A stretch of DNA of 64,000 nucleotides from Parolsenella massiliensis (GCF_900143685.1 NZ_LT671675.1:1791985-1855984), one strand, 5' to 3'. Shown: positions 8,408 to 17,256, counted from the stretch's first letter. Numbers and translations: made by a program. Notes: generated from the sequence alone by a model not told the origin.

Positions 8408-9499
8408 CTAGCCCTCGAAGTAGTGCATCTTGTTGGCGGGGAATCCCAGCGTCACGGAGAAAAACTCGCCCTCGGTAGAGTCAACCGCGACCAAGATACC
8501 CATCTTCTGGGCGAGACGCGCGACGAGCCAAAGGCCCAGGCCCGTCGTCTGCTTGTGGGTGCGGCCGTTATCGCCCGTAAAGCCCCGCTCGAGCACACGC
8601 AGCAGGTCCGCCGCACTCACGCCGCAGCCGTTGTCGCGCACGGTCAGTTCGACGCGCTCGTTCGCGAAGCCCTCGTCCAGAAGACGCGCATCAAACCACA
8701 CCTGGGGCCAGCCCTCGCAACCGGGACGCACGTAGCGAGCCGTGTTCTGGAGGAGCTGTCCCAGCATGAAGACGAGCCATTTGTCGTCCGTGAAGACCTT
8801 GATGTCGAGGCCCTCGCCCAAGCGCGGCGTCACGCCGGCGCCGATGAGCAGGCTCGCGTTGGCCTTGATGGCAGCGGCGACCATCTCGCGGAGAGGGTGC
8901 GTGCGGACAAGGAAGTCGCGCTCGAGCGTCTCGGAGCGCGCGTAGAACAGCGCCTGCTCGACGCAGCGCTCGACGCGGGAAAGCTCGTCTTCGACAGATC
9001 GCAGGCGCGGGACGAGGGGCTCCATCGCCCGCGAGCAGCCCGCGCATGCGCCCGCGTCCTCCTCGAGGTTCGAGAGCGCCAGGCGCGCGGCCGTTATCGG
9101 GCTCTTCGCCTCGTGCACCCACGTCTCGACGTAGGAGCGATAGTCCTCGACGAAGCGGCGCTGCTCGGCAACATCGTCGTTGGCGGACTTCACGACGGAG
9201 ACGAGCGCGTCATAGGCCGCCTGGCCCTCGGGAAACCCCGGGCGGTCGATGAGCTCTGGCAGGAGACGAACGTTGTCGAGCGAGGAGCACATCTCATCAA
9301 GGGCGCTCCAGAAGCCCTTCTCGCGGTAAAAGCCCAGCGCGATGATGATAAGCGCGGCGACAAGCGCAATCGTGCAGACAAGCGCGACAAATGCCGCGCC
9401 CTCCCCGGAGACGCGCAGCACGATCGCGAGCAGCGCCTCGAGTGCCGAGAAGACGCAGAGCTCAGGCGCGCGCGAGCGGATATAGCCTCCCAGCCTCAT
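8408..9499 (-). CDS. BceS-type intramembrane-sensing histidine kinase
   Basis: A 363-residue kinase with two closely spaced transmembrane helices (about 12-31 and 37-57) and almost no extracellular loop, the hallmark of intramembrane-sensing kinases that read their signal from a BceAB transporter. The phosphoacceptor motif WVHEAKSPI puts the histidine at 129; family members usually have WVHExKTPI. The ATPase domain shows the N-box (QLLQNTARY), G1 (DNGCGV) and G2 (TTGLGLWL). The ATG is 3 bases downstream of the response-regulator stop, so the two genes are one operon with the regulator first. The operon converges on the transporter genes rather than lying beside them head-to-tail. Confidence 0.93.
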   Translation of the reverse strand: MRLGGYIRSRAPELCVFSALEALLAIVLRVSGEGAAFVALVCTIALVAALIIIALGFYREKGFWSALDEMCSSLDNVRLLPELIDRPGFPEGQAAYDALVSVVKSANDDVAEQRRFVEDYRSYVETWVHEAKSPITAARLALSNLEEDAGACAGCSRAMEPLVPRLRSVEDELSRVERCVEQALFYARSETLERDFLVRTHPLREMVAAAIKANASLLIGAGVTPRLGEGLDIKVFTDDKWLVFMLGQLLQNTARYVRPGCEGWPQVWFDARLLDEGFANERVELTVRDNGCGVSAADLLRVLERGFTGDNGRTHKQTTGLGLWLVARLAQKMGILVAVDSTEGEFFSVTLGFPANKMHYFEG

Positions 9500-9502
9500 C
9501 GC

Positions 9503-10177
9503 TTACGCCTGGACCGAATAGCCCTGGCCACGGTGCGTGACCAGGAACCCCTCGACGCCCACCCTCGCGAGCTGGGCGCGAAGGCGGTTCACGTTGACCG
9601 TGAGCGTGTTGTCGTCGACGAAGGCGTCTGAGTCCCACAGTTCGCGCATAAGGTCCTCGCGCGAGACGATCGCGGGAGAGCGGCGCATGAGCAGGCCCAG
9701 GATACGCATCTCGTTCTTGGTGAGCTCGACGGTCTTGCCGTTCGCGGCGGCACAGGAGCGCGAGAGGTCGAGAGACACGGCGCCGCGCTCGATGGTCGAA
9801 GCGGGTGCCGCAGCCTGGCCCGCGCGGCGCAGCAGCGCCTGGATGCGGGCAACGAGCACGCGAGGGCTGTACGGCTTGGACACGAAGTCATCCGCGCCCA
9901 GCGTCATGGAGATCACCTCGTCCGTCTCGGTCACGCGGCTCGTGAGCACGATGACGGGGATGGAGGAGGTGGCGCGAATCTCGCGGCAGACGAGTTGGCC
10001 ATCCGTACCCGGAAGTGTGAGGTCGAGAAGAACGAGGTCCGGGGCGGCAGCGAGGGCAAGCTCCGCGGCGCGGGAGAAGTCCTCGCACGCCTCCGCCTCA
10101 AAGCCCTCGCGCTCGAGCATGCGGACGAGCTCGACGCGGATGCCTTCGTCGTCCTCTATGACGTAGATCTTGGGCAC
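9503..10177 (-). CDS. OmpR/PhoB-family response regulator (BceR-like)
   Basis: A 224-residue regulator. The receiver domain (1-~115) has acidic residues EDD at 8-10, phosphoacceptor D52 in LLDLTLPG, T/S near VLTSR and lysine in SKPYSPR. The C-terminal winged helix (about 130-222) contains LTKNEMRILGLL, SREDLMRELWD and the wing VTHRGQGYSV. It should act with the adjacent kinase to activate the BceAB-type transporter genes. The start MPKIYVIEDD fits the family. It is the first gene of the two-gene operon, immediately downstream of the folded element at 10209-10300. Confidence 0.94.
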   Translation of the reverse strand: MPKIYVIEDDEGIRVELVRMLEREGFEAEACEDFSRAAELALAAAPDLVLLDLTLPGTDGQLVCREIRATSSIPVIVLTSRVTETDEVISMTLGADDFVSKPYSPRVLVARIQALLRRAGQAAAPASTIERGAVSLDLSRSCAAANGKTVELTKNEMRILGLLMRRSPAIVSREDLMRELWDSDAFVDDNTLTVNVNRLRAQLARVGVEGFLVTHRGQGYSVQA

Positions 10178-10208
10178 GAACGCTCCTCATCAAACAATTC
10201 AAAAGGGG

Positions 10209-10300
10209 TTTCCTGGCGCCCCAGATTGGCCCGAAGGCAAGGCGACGCGTATTGGAATACGCGAGCCGAAGCCTGAGCGCCAAGATGGGGTGCCAGGGAA
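10209..10300. repeat. 92-bp cloverleaf-like palindromic element
   Basis: Outer arms of about 22 bases (TTTCCTGGCGCCCCAGATTG on the left and its near complement on the right) enclose a perfect inner hairpin, CGCGTATT-GG-AATACGCG (10246-10263), flanked by two small GCC-CGAA-GGC-type hairpins. The predicted fold is a closing stem with three internal arms. It sits between purH and the response-regulator gene, both on the minus strand, so it could terminate purH. It has no T-tract. Confidence 0.75.
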
Positions 10301-10305
10301 GCCCG

Positions 10306-11913
10306 TTAGTGGCGGAAATGCCTGTAGCCCGTAAACACCATCGCGATGCCGTGCTCATCGCAGGCCTGGATGGACTCCTCGTCGCGGATGGAGCCGCCGG
10401 GCTGGATGATCGCGGTGATGCCGTGCTCGGCGAGGACGTCGACGTCGTCGCGGAACGGCAGGAAGGCGTCGGACGCGGCGACCATGCCCTCGGTCGAGAC
10501 GCCCATGCGCTCGCAGGCGGCCTCGGCGCGCTCGCAGGCGATTCGGGCGGAGTCCGTGCGGTTGGGCTGGCCGGGGCCCATGCCGATGCCGGCGCGACCC
10601 TTAGCGACGAGGATGGCGTTGGACTTCACGGCCTTGCAGACGCGCCAGGCGAACAGCAGGTCATCCATCTCGGCGTCCGTGGGCTTGCGCTTGGTGGGCA
10701 CCGTGAAGGTCGCGGGGTCCTCGCTCACGTGGTCGATATCCTGGACGAGGACGCCGCCGTCGACGGTGCGGACCTCGTGGCCGATCGTGCGGTCGACGCC
10801 ACCGGTGGCAAGCACGCGCATGTTCTTGCGCTTGGAGAGGCGCTCGAGGGCCTCGGGCGTGTAGCTCGGGGCAATCATGACCTCGACGAACTGCTTGTTC
10901 ACGTCAGCGAAGTGCTCGCACAGCGACAGGGGCACCTCGCGGTTGACGGCGATGATGCCGCCATAGGCGGAAATGGGATCGCAAGCGAAGGCGCGGTCAT
11001 AGGCCTCCGTAACGTCCGCGGCGGTGGCGGAGCCGCACGGATTCTGGTGCTTGAGGATAACCACGGCGGGCTCGTCGAACTCGCGAACTGCCGCCCAGGC
11101 GGCGTCGGCGTCAAGGATGTTGTTGTAGGAGAGCGGCTTGCCCTGGATCTGCTCGGCGCGGGCGAGCGAGTGCTCCGGCGCGTCCGGGCTCACATAGAAC
11201 GCGGCAGCCTGCTGCGGGTTCTCACCGTAGCGGAGGTCCTGCTCCTTGGTGGCGGTGAGCACGAGCTTCTCGGGGAAGGCGCTCGTGGCCTCGCCCTCGG
11301 CGGAGGCCTTGGCGGCCTGCTCGCCCAGCCAGGCGGCGATGGCCGTGTCATAGGCGGCGGTGGTCTGGTAGACCTTCAACTGCAGGCGACGACGGGTCTC
11401 AAGCGTGGTGGCGCCATCATTGGCGCGCATCTCGGCGAGGACGGCATCGTAGTCCGTCGGATCGCTGACGACGGTCACGGCGTCGGCGTTCTTGGCGGCG
11501 GAGCGGAGCATGGAGGGGCCACCGATGTCGATGTGCTCGATGGCGTCCGCGAAGGTGACGTCGGGCTTGGCAACGGTCTTCTCGAACTCATAGAGGTTGA
11601 CGACGACGAGGTCGATCATGCCGATGCCATGCTCCGCGGCCTCGGCCATGTGCTTCTCGTCATCGCGACGGGCGAGGAGGCCGCCGTGCACCTTGGGGTG
11701 CAGGGTCTTGACGCGACCATCCATCATCTCGGGGAATCCCGTGTACTGCTCGATGGGGACGACGTTGACGCCGGCGTCCGCGAGCACGCGAGCCGTGCCG
11801 CCGGTAGAGATCACCTCGACGCCGAACTCATCCTCGAGCGTCTTGACGAACTCGACGACACCGGTCTTGTCAGTGACCGAGACGAGCGCCCTCTTGATGG
11901 AACCCTGTGCCAT
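10306..11913 (-). CDS. purH: Bifunctional AICAR formyltransferase / IMP cyclohydrolase
   Basis: A 535-residue enzyme for the last two steps of purine synthesis: formylation of AICAR with 10-formyltetrahydrofolate, then ring closure to IMP. The N-terminal cyclohydrolase (MGS-like) domain shows STGGTARVL, GRVKTLHPKVHGGLL and NLYEFEKT. The C-terminal transformylase domain contains the catalytic LKHQNPCGSA motif near residue 290 and ends with MVFTGYRHFRH, the typical PurH tail. The ATG follows CGAGGAGGTTTC. It is monocistronic. The leader region upstream has a possible hairpin (CTTGGGAGC/GCTCCCACAAG) but no recognised riboswitch. Confidence 0.97.
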   Translation of the reverse strand: MAQGSIKRALVSVTDKTGVVEFVKTLEDEFGVEVISTGGTARVLADAGVNVVPIEQYTGFPEMMDGRVKTLHPKVHGGLLARRDDEKHMAEAAEHGIGMIDLVVVNLYEFEKTVAKPDVTFADAIEHIDIGGPSMLRSAAKNADAVTVVSDPTDYDAVLAEMRANDGATTLETRRRLQLKVYQTTAAYDTAIAAWLGEQAAKASAEGEATSAFPEKLVLTATKEQDLRYGENPQQAAAFYVSPDAPEHSLARAEQIQGKPLSYNNILDADAAWAAVREFDEPAVVILKHQNPCGSATAADVTEAYDRAFACDPISAYGGIIAVNREVPLSLCEHFADVNKQFVEVMIAPSYTPEALERLSKRKNMRVLATGGVDRTIGHEVRTVDGGVLVQDIDHVSEDPATFTVPTKRKPTDAEMDDLLFAWRVCKAVKSNAILVAKGRAGIGMGPGQPNRTDSARIACERAEAACERMGVSTEGMVAASDAFLPFRDDVDVLAEHGITAIIQPGGSIRDEESIQACDEHGIAMVFTGYRHFRH

Positions 11914-12110
11914 GAAACCTCCTCGTTGAAGTGCAAATGCTTGTGGGAGCGGCCTCCGCCGGAGCCGGTGCGTGCCGGGCCGGGGTTTGAGCTCCCAAGC
12001 CTCTATTGTGCCGCAATGCACGGAGTTCGGCACCGCGGAAAGGATGCGAAGCCATCGGGTAGGCTGGGGACAAGCGACAGAGGCGTTAGCGTCATCGCCA
12101 AGGAGAGCGC

Positions 12111-12809
12111 ATGGAAAACGACGGCATCAGGTTCGAGCGGATTACGAGGACAGACCTCGATGACATCGTGGGGCTCGCGTCTGCGGCCTGGTACTCCCCC
12201 GATGGGCTCGGCGACCTCTCTGCCGCCGCGCTCGCGGGCGCAAGCCTCTCGGACGACGAGCGTAAGAGCGTCGCGAGGCTGCTGGCCACCGACGAGGTGT
12301 GCAGCTACCTCGCAGACATGACTTGGGGCGTAAAAGCGCTGCTCAACGGGCATGTCATGGGCGTCATCATCACGCATGGCACGCACGACGACCCCGAGGC
12401 GGCAGCGCGATGGGGGCGCATTGGCGCGCAGGCGCGCGAGGCCGCCGGGCAGCTGCTCGCTCGCGCCCGCGAGCGCGAGGAGCACCTCGCCGAGCCCAAG
12501 CCGCCGATCTACCTGGACGAGGCTCGCGCCACGGAGGCGATGCGCACCGAGGCCAGGCTCGAGGCGCAGCCGCGCGTGCTCCTACTTGTGGTGAGCGTCG
12601 AGGCACGGGGGCACGGCCTTGGCCGCAGACTGCTCTCGCAAGCCCGCGATCACTTTGCACGTCACGGCGCCGAGCGCTACTGGCTTGTGACGGACACGGA
12701 TTGTGACTGGCCGTTCTACGAGCACCTGGGGCTCAAGCGCCTGGCCGTGCGCAGCGGCACCGTGGAAGGCGCTCCGGAGCGCTACTTTGTCTACGGCGGC
12801 GAGGCATAG
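12111..12809 (+). CDS. GNAT-family N-acetyltransferase
   Basis: A 232-residue protein whose C-terminal half carries the GNAT core: strand LLLVVSVEARG followed by the acetyl-CoA pyrophosphate loop RGHGLGRRLL near residue 160-170, then YWLVTDTDCDWPFYEHLGLKRL, the usual motif-B strand and helix. The N-terminal ~110 residues include a predicted helix rich in Ala, Arg and Glu (about 95-125) that is not part of the core fold. The substrate is unknown. The start is supported by AAGGAGAG 3 to 10 bases upstream. It is transcribed alone, divergent from purH. Confidence 0.88.
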   Translation: MENDGIRFERITRTDLDDIVGLASAAWYSPDGLGDLSAAALAGASLSDDERKSVARLLATDEVCSYLADMTWGVKALLNGHVMGVIITHGTHDDPEAAARWGRIGAQAREAAGQLLARAREREEHLAEPKPPIYLDEARATEAMRTEARLEAQPRVLLLVVSVEARGHGLGRRLLSQARDHFARHGAERYWLVTDTDCDWPFYEHLGLKRLAVRSGTVEGAPERYFVYGGEA

Positions 12810-12852
12810 GCACGCTCCGCAAGCCATCTGCCAAAAACGTCGCCCCGTCAGC

Positions 12853-13013
12853 GGTCGCAAATTGCGTTTGTGTACGAGCTGGGCACCGGCCTCGACGGTT
12901 CGACGCATCGTCGGTTTTGCAAAATAGCAGGTAGATTGCTTGGAGCTAAAAAACAGCCGCGACGCGGGGGCTGGATCTCGCGCGGAGGTCGTACACTAAC
13001 GCAATTTGCGACC
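12853..13013. repeat. 161-bp element with 24-bp terminal inverted repeats (MITE-like)
   Basis: GGTCGCAAATTGCGTTTGTG at 12853 is matched by its complement ending at 13013 (24-base arms with one or two mismatches). The ~113-base centre is GC-rich with no open frame. It fills most of the gap between the acetyltransferase and DUF2207 genes. Size and termini resemble a miniature inverted-repeat element, but only one copy is seen here and no target duplication is obvious. Confidence 0.7.
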
Positions 13014-13064
13014 ATAAAAGAGCTCGATTTCCCGATAGACGGGCTGCGGCCCGAAGATTAAGCA

Positions 13065-13108
13065 GAAAAAGGGTGGGCCCAGTGCCGATTTGGCACCAGG
13101 CCCACCCT
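13065..13108 (-). terminator. Terminator of the DUF2207 gene
   Basis: On the minus strand, GGGTGGGCCTGGTGCC pairs with GGCACTGGGCCCACCC across a 5-nt loop and is followed by TTTTT. Confidence 0.9.
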
Positions 13109-13141
13109 CATCAACTCGCCTTGCGCGGGTGCGCGGAGGCG

Positions 13142-15082
13142 CTAGAACGCGCCGCCACCGCCGCCACCGCCGCCTCCTCCGCCGCCACCGCCGGAGAAGC
13201 CGCCGCCAAAGCCGCCGCCCGAGCTGCTCGAGGACGAGGCCAGGGCAGCCGTGCTCACATGATGGGCGCTCTCGTAGCTCGTAGTGAACGCAGTGGCCGG
13301 CGAACCGAGACGGCCGTAGGAGTGATACCAGTAGTAGCTGTAGAAGTACGGGCTCTCCAGGACCTCGGGGGCCACCATCTTCAGCTGCTCCACCACACGA
13401 TCGGCCACGCCAAGCACCACGGCCATGACAAGCAGGCGGTCCCACAGCGCGACGTCACGCGGGACGGCCTCCTTGAGCAGCGTGAACTCCTGGAGCCACT
13501 TGCGAAGCGCCGCCAGCTGGGCCCTGAGCTCCACTGCCTCGGAAGACAGCGGACGCAGACGCACGGCAACCAGGCAGGCCGCCACGCACGCCAGGACGTT
13601 GAGCGCCAGCGCGCCAATGCCCAGCGCATAGGCCTCCATGTCGAGCAGCACAAGTCCCGCGATGCACCCAACGATCGCAAGCAGGATGCTGAACACAAAG
13701 AGAGGCGCGCGGCCAGTGAAGCCGTTCTCGTCAAAGAAGCCGCGGGCCTCGCAGCGCCCGCTCACCTCGCTGCTCCACTCCTCGAGGGCCTCGGCATAGG
13801 TCTCGGGGGCCTTCTTGGCGGCACGCTTCACATCCGAGAAGCGCAGCGTGGTGTAGCCACCCGCAGGGGCGTCGCGCCAGCGGCGGTCCTTGCCGCGGGG
13901 CGCCACGACGTCAAACAGCAGCTTCATGGCGGCGTCATCGATGTCGTCGCTGGAGTTGCGGGTTCCGCGCTCGATCTGGTAGTCCTTCTCGCGTCCCTTG
14001 TCGTCCTTCACGAGCGACAGGCCAATGACGCCGTCGTCCGTAAGCTTCATGAGCGTGGCGGTGAACGCCTCGCCCGGCACTGTGCCGCCCTTCCACAGGG
14101 CCGCGAGCATGGCCGGGTGGTCGCTCGAGGGAACGTCGCGGAAGTAGGGGTCGGAGAAGCGCGCCTTGTGGTGGCGGCGATAGCGCATCGAGAGCAGCAC
14201 CGTCAGCACGACGATGCCCACGACGGCGCCTGCGCCAAGCACCGTGCAGACGGAGATCGTGCGGCGCGCCTGCTCGCGGCGGGCGTTCGCCTCATCTGCC
14301 CACTGCTGCTCCTCGGCCCTGATGTTGGGCAGCCGCGAGATGCTCGAGGGCACCATGCCCGTAAGCCAGGAGACGGGGAAGGTGATGCGGGCCTCGGCGA
14401 ACTCGTCGGTGCCCACGCCGGGAACGGTGTAGACGACGTCGTCACCGTCAAACGCAAGCGAAGCGTCGAGCGAGCCGTGGCCCCAGGCGCGCACGTTGTC
14501 GCCAGCCGTCACGCTCTCGCCGGCAGCCACGGGCAGGTGAACGCGGCACGTCACGTTGTTGGAGGAGACGTCCCAGCCGTCCGAGACGAACTTCCAGTAC
14601 AGCTCGCCGGTGTCTGCCCAGGCGTTCACGACGTTCGACATGGTGTAGGAGATGCGCACGGTGGCGCTCTCGTCCTCGTGCGGCGTGTAGATCTTGACGT
14701 CCGTGTAGGACGAGTAGTCCGTGACCTTGTAGGTGCCGGGCGCGCCGGCGTCAGACTGCGCAAACGGGCCGCCGCCGCGCGTGAGGTCCTCGACGGACAG
14801 GCTCGTGATCGCGGGGCCTGCGCCCGTGGAGTGCTGCGCGGGCGCCTCGGTGGCGATGTCCCAGTACACGCCGTTGAACGAGCCGTCGAAGTTGAACGTG
14901 CGGTCCTCGACGATGCTGATGGACCCATCCGTGTTCACGGTAAGGTCGATGTTCACGGCGTCGATGGAGTACTCGCGGGCCTGCGCAGAACGCGGGAACA
15001 GGCAGGGCGCGAGCGCCATGACGGTAAACAGCAGCGCGGCAAGGACGAGGCGGCGGGCGTGGCCCGGTCGTGACGTATCCAT
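13142..15082 (-). CDS. DUF2207 domain membrane protein with glycine-rich tail
   Basis: A 646-residue secreted/membrane protein. A signal peptide (about 1-35, ending SAQA) leads into the DUF2207 extracellular domain (YSIDAVNIDLTVNTDGSISI, then GSFNGVYWDI). One membrane helix lies near 280-300 and a pair near 448-495. The protein ends in a serine run and a striking glycine tract (GGGFGGGFSGGGG then Gly x14 before AF). This architecture is widespread in Gram-positive bacteria; the function is unknown. Homologues often lie next to lemA, but here lemA is 42 kb away. The start is behind a G-rich stretch (TAGGGGGG). Confidence 0.9.
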   Translation of the reverse strand: MDTSRPGHARRLVLAALLFTVMALAPCLFPRSAQAREYSIDAVNIDLTVNTDGSISIVEDRTFNFDGSFNGVYWDIATEAPAQHSTGAGPAITSLSVEDLTRGGGPFAQSDAGAPGTYKVTDYSSYTDVKIYTPHEDESATVRISYTMSNVVNAWADTGELYWKFVSDGWDVSSNNVTCRVHLPVAAGESVTAGDNVRAWGHGSLDASLAFDGDDVVYTVPGVGTDEFAEARITFPVSWLTGMVPSSISRLPNIRAEEQQWADEANARREQARRTISVCTVLGAGAVVGIVVLTVLLSMRYRRHHKARFSDPYFRDVPSSDHPAMLAALWKGGTVPGEAFTATLMKLTDDGVIGLSLVKDDKGREKDYQIERGTRNSSDDIDDAAMKLLFDVVAPRGKDRRWRDAPAGGYTTLRFSDVKRAAKKAPETYAEALEEWSSEVSGRCEARGFFDENGFTGRAPLFVFSILLAIVGCIAGLVLLDMEAYALGIGALALNVLACVAACLVAVRLRPLSSEAVELRAQLAALRKWLQEFTLLKEAVPRDVALWDRLLVMAVVLGVADRVVEQLKMVAPEVLESPYFYSYYWYHSYGRLGSPATAFTTSYESAHHVSTAALASSSSSSGGGFGGGFSGGGGGGGGGGGGGGAF

Positions 15083-15203
15083 GGGACCCCCCTAGGGATC
15101 GGTTCAACGTAGGAACATGGTACTCGAACGGCACGCGGTGTTTGGTGTCCGGCATGGCGGGTAGGCTAGTGCCGAACGTAGAAATCCGATGAAAGGACGC
15201 CAG

Positions 15204-15722
15204 ATGGCTATGAACGAGGAAGTCGCCAAGGTTCTGGAGAACCAGATCAACAAGGAGCTCTACTCCGCCTATCTCTACCTCACGTTTGCCGACTACTACG
15301 AGGACCGCGGCCTCAAGGGCTTCGCCAACTGGTACATGATCCAGGTCCAAGAGGAGACCGACCACGTCAAGGCGCTGCGTCGCTACCTGCTCGACAACGA
15401 CTACAAGCCCACGATGGAGGCCATCGACAAGCCCGACAAGACGTTCGAGAACGACCTCGAGCCGCTCGAGGCCGGCCTTGCGCACGAGGAGTACGTCACG
15501 AGCCTCATCCACCACTGCTACGAGGTGGCCCAGCAGACGCACGACATCCGCGCCACGCAGATGCTCGACTGGTTCGTCAAGGAGCAGGGCGAGGAGGAGG
15601 CCAACGCCCGCGACATGATCAACAACATGAAGCTGTTCGGCAGCGACCCCAAGGGCCTGTTCGACCTGGACCGCGAGTACGCCACGCGCACCTACGTTGC
15701 GCAGACGACACTTCCGATGTAG
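15204..15722 (+). CDS. Ferritin (non-haem, FtnA-like)
   Basis: A 172-residue four-helix ferritin that oxidises and stores iron. Ferroxidase ligands are visible: E17 in NKELYSAYLYL, the QEETDH motif (E50, H53), E94 (AHEEY) and the FVKEQGEEE helix near 127-131. The start MAMNEEVAKVL at 15204 is preceded by GAAAGGA. An in-frame ATG at 15189 would remove that spacing and adds MKGRQ, which is not family-like. It stands alone, upstream of gluQ. Confidence 0.95.
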   Translation: MAMNEEVAKVLENQINKELYSAYLYLTFADYYEDRGLKGFANWYMIQVQEETDHVKALRRYLLDNDYKPTMEAIDKPDKTFENDLEPLEAGLAHEEYVTSLIHHCYEVAQQTHDIRATQMLDWFVKEQGEEEANARDMINNMKLFGSDPKGLFDLDREYATRTYVAQTTLPM

Positions 15723-15741
15723 GAAGCCTGGGCGGCTGTGC

Positions 15742-15755
15742 CATACTGGATGGCA
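15742..15755 (+). promoter_or_regulatory. -10 box of a leaderless gluQ transcript
   Basis: CATACT at 15742-15747 is followed by exactly 7 bases and then the gluQ ATG. Transcription would start at or next to the A of ATG. There is no Shine-Dalgarno sequence. metN and the DEAD-box helicase have the same arrangement. Confidence 0.55.
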
Positions 15756-16774
15756 TGGCTACCTCGAACGACATGAACACCGAACGCCCGGCGACGCCAG
15801 CGCACGTCGTCGGGCGTTTTGCGCCCACGCCCTCGGGGCGCATGCACCTTGGCAACGTGGCGTCGTGCCTGGTGGCATGGCTCTCGGCCCGCGCGGCGAG
15901 CGGGCGCATGGTGCTGCGCATCGAGGACCTGGACCCGCGCGCACAGAGCCGCGAGGCCGCCGCGCTCATCATGGACGACCTGCGCTGGCTGGGCCTCGAC
16001 TGGGACGAGGGCCCCTACTGGCAAAGCGAGCGCGGCGAGGTCTACGAGGCCGCAATCGAGCGGCTGGGTGGCAGCGGCATCGCCGCGGGCACGCGCGGCC
16101 TGGGCCTCACCTACCCGTGCTTCTGCACGAGAAGCGAGCTGCACGCCGCAAGCGCCCCGCACGCGAGCGACGGCACCTATGTGTATGCGGGCACCTGCCG
16201 CGGCCTTTCTCGCGCCGAGGTTGCAAACCGGGCGGAGGCGCGGCCGCCGGCGACGCGGCTGCGGGTGCCCGAGGCGGGGAGCGACGGAGACGTCGTCTCC
16301 TTCCGCGACCTGGCGTTTGGCGAGGTGCGCGAGAACTTCTCGCGCGAGTGCGGGGACTTCCTTGTGCGGAGGAGCGACGGAGTGGTGGCCTACCAGCTCG
16401 CCGTGGCGGTTGACGATGCCGAGATGGGCGTCACGCAGGTGGTTCGCGGGCACGACCTGCTGGGGTCGGTGGCGCGGCAGATGTATTTGCAGCGGCTTCT
16501 TGGCTACGGCTCCCCCGCCTACGGGCACGTGCCGCTGCTTGTGGCGCCAGACGGCCGCAGGCTCTCCAAGCGCGAGCACGACCTGGACCTCGGGGCGCTT
16601 CGCGAGCGCTTCTCGGGTCCGGAGCCGCTACTGGGGGCCATCGCGAGCCGCCTGGGACTTGCCGAGCCGGGCGAGCGCGTGAGCGCAGACGTGCTTGTGG
16701 CGCGCTTCTCGTGGGACACGATCGCACGGCATCGCGACGACATCGTGGTCGACGAGGGCTTTCTGCCGCGCTGA
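15755..16774 (+). CDS. gluQ: Glutamyl-Q tRNA(Asp) synthetase
   Basis: A 339-residue paralogue of the GluRS catalytic core. It activates glutamate and attaches it to queuosine at position 34 of tRNA-Asp. The class I signatures are present: RFAPTPSGRMHLGN (HIGH-like, near 21-34) and RRLSKREHDLDL (KMSKS-like, near 270). It lacks an anticodon-binding domain. A zinc site of YPCFCTRSEL and Y/C from YVYAGTCRG is visible. Length is slightly above the usual ~300. No ribosome-binding site precedes the ATG; a CATACT box 7 bases upstream suggests leaderless translation. In-frame ATGs within the N-terminal 10 residues cannot be excluded. Confidence 0.93.
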   Translation: MATSNDMNTERPATPAHVVGRFAPTPSGRMHLGNVASCLVAWLSARAASGRMVLRIEDLDPRAQSREAAALIMDDLRWLGLDWDEGPYWQSERGEVYEAAIERLGGSGIAAGTRGLGLTYPCFCTRSELHAASAPHASDGTYVYAGTCRGLSRAEVANRAEARPPATRLRVPEAGSDGDVVSFRDLAFGEVRENFSRECGDFLVRRSDGVVAYQLAVAVDDAEMGVTQVVRGHDLLGSVARQMYLQRLLGYGSPAYGHVPLLVAPDGRRLSKREHDLDLGALRERFSGPEPLLGAIASRLGLAEPGERVSADVLVARFSWDTIARHRDDIVVDEGFLPR

Positions 16775-16788
16775 CGCACGAGCGATGA

Positions 16789-16857
16789 CGTTCGCTCTCG
16801 TTAATACAGTTGATGCGCCAGTCCTCGGCCGAGAACTGCCCTAGCGAGAGCGAACGC
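16789..16857. repeat. 69-bp CGTTCGCTCT-family palindrome, copy 1
   Basis: ACGTTCGCTCTCGTT at the left end is complemented by AGCGAGAGCGAACG at the right end. Read on the minus strand, the interior (GCAGTTCTCGG, then CGCATCAACTG) matches the interior of the copy at 33265. It lies downstream of gluQ. Confidence 0.8.
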
Positions 16858-16933
16858 AAAGCCGACGGCTCAAACTTGCCGCCTCCTCGGGGCACACGGT
16901 GTGAAGGCGCGCCGAGTTTGCGAGTTTGTCGCT

Positions 16934-16961
16934 TTGCAGTTGTGCGTGGGTGAGGTATGAT
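16934..16961 (+). promoter_or_regulatory. Promoter of tRNA-Ser(GCU)
   Basis: TTGCAG (16934-16939) and TATGAT (16956-16961) are separated by 16 bases, 17 bases before the tRNA. Confidence 0.6.
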
Positions 16962-16978
16962 GCTCTAGCACCTTTTCC

Positions 16979-17069
16979 GGAGAGCTGACCGAGAGGCCGA
17001 AGGTGCTCGCCTGCTAAGCGAGTATACCCCCTAAGGGTATCTGGGGTTCGAATCCCCAGCTCTCCGCCA
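16979..17069 (+). tRNA. tRNA-Ser (anticodon GCU)
   Basis: A 91-nt gene with acceptor stem GGAGAGC/GCTCTCC, anticodon loop CTGCTAA (anticodon GCT), a long variable arm (TACCCCCTAAGGGTA), T-loop GGTTCGAATCC and encoded CCA. The long variable arm confirms a class II serine tRNA. Confidence 0.97.
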
Positions 17070-17077
17070 GAACGCGC

Positions 17078-17108
17078 AGCCCCGTGGGATTTCCCGCGGG
17101 GCTTTTTC
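17078..17108 (+). terminator. Terminator of tRNA-Ser(GCU)
   Basis: GCCCCGTGGGA/TCCCGCGGGGC hairpin followed by TTTTT, just past the tRNA. Confidence 0.92.
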
Positions 17109-17214
17109 TTTGCCGAGGCAAGCGGCGGCCCTGGCGGCTGCATCAACTTGTCTCGACAAAACCGCAGGTAGACGCCATCAGCCGAAAAATATCTCATCTT
17201 TTTCGAAAAAATGC

Positions 17215-17243
17215 TTGACGCATGCCGGGCCGAGGTGCAATAT
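17215..17243 (+). promoter_or_regulatory. Promoter of tRNA-Arg(ACG)
   Basis: TTGACG (17215-17220), 17-base spacer, CAATAT (17238-17243) within an AT-rich patch, 13 bases before the tRNA. TATATT at 17241 is an alternative -10. Confidence 0.65.
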
Positions 17244-17256
17244 ATTTAACTGCGCT

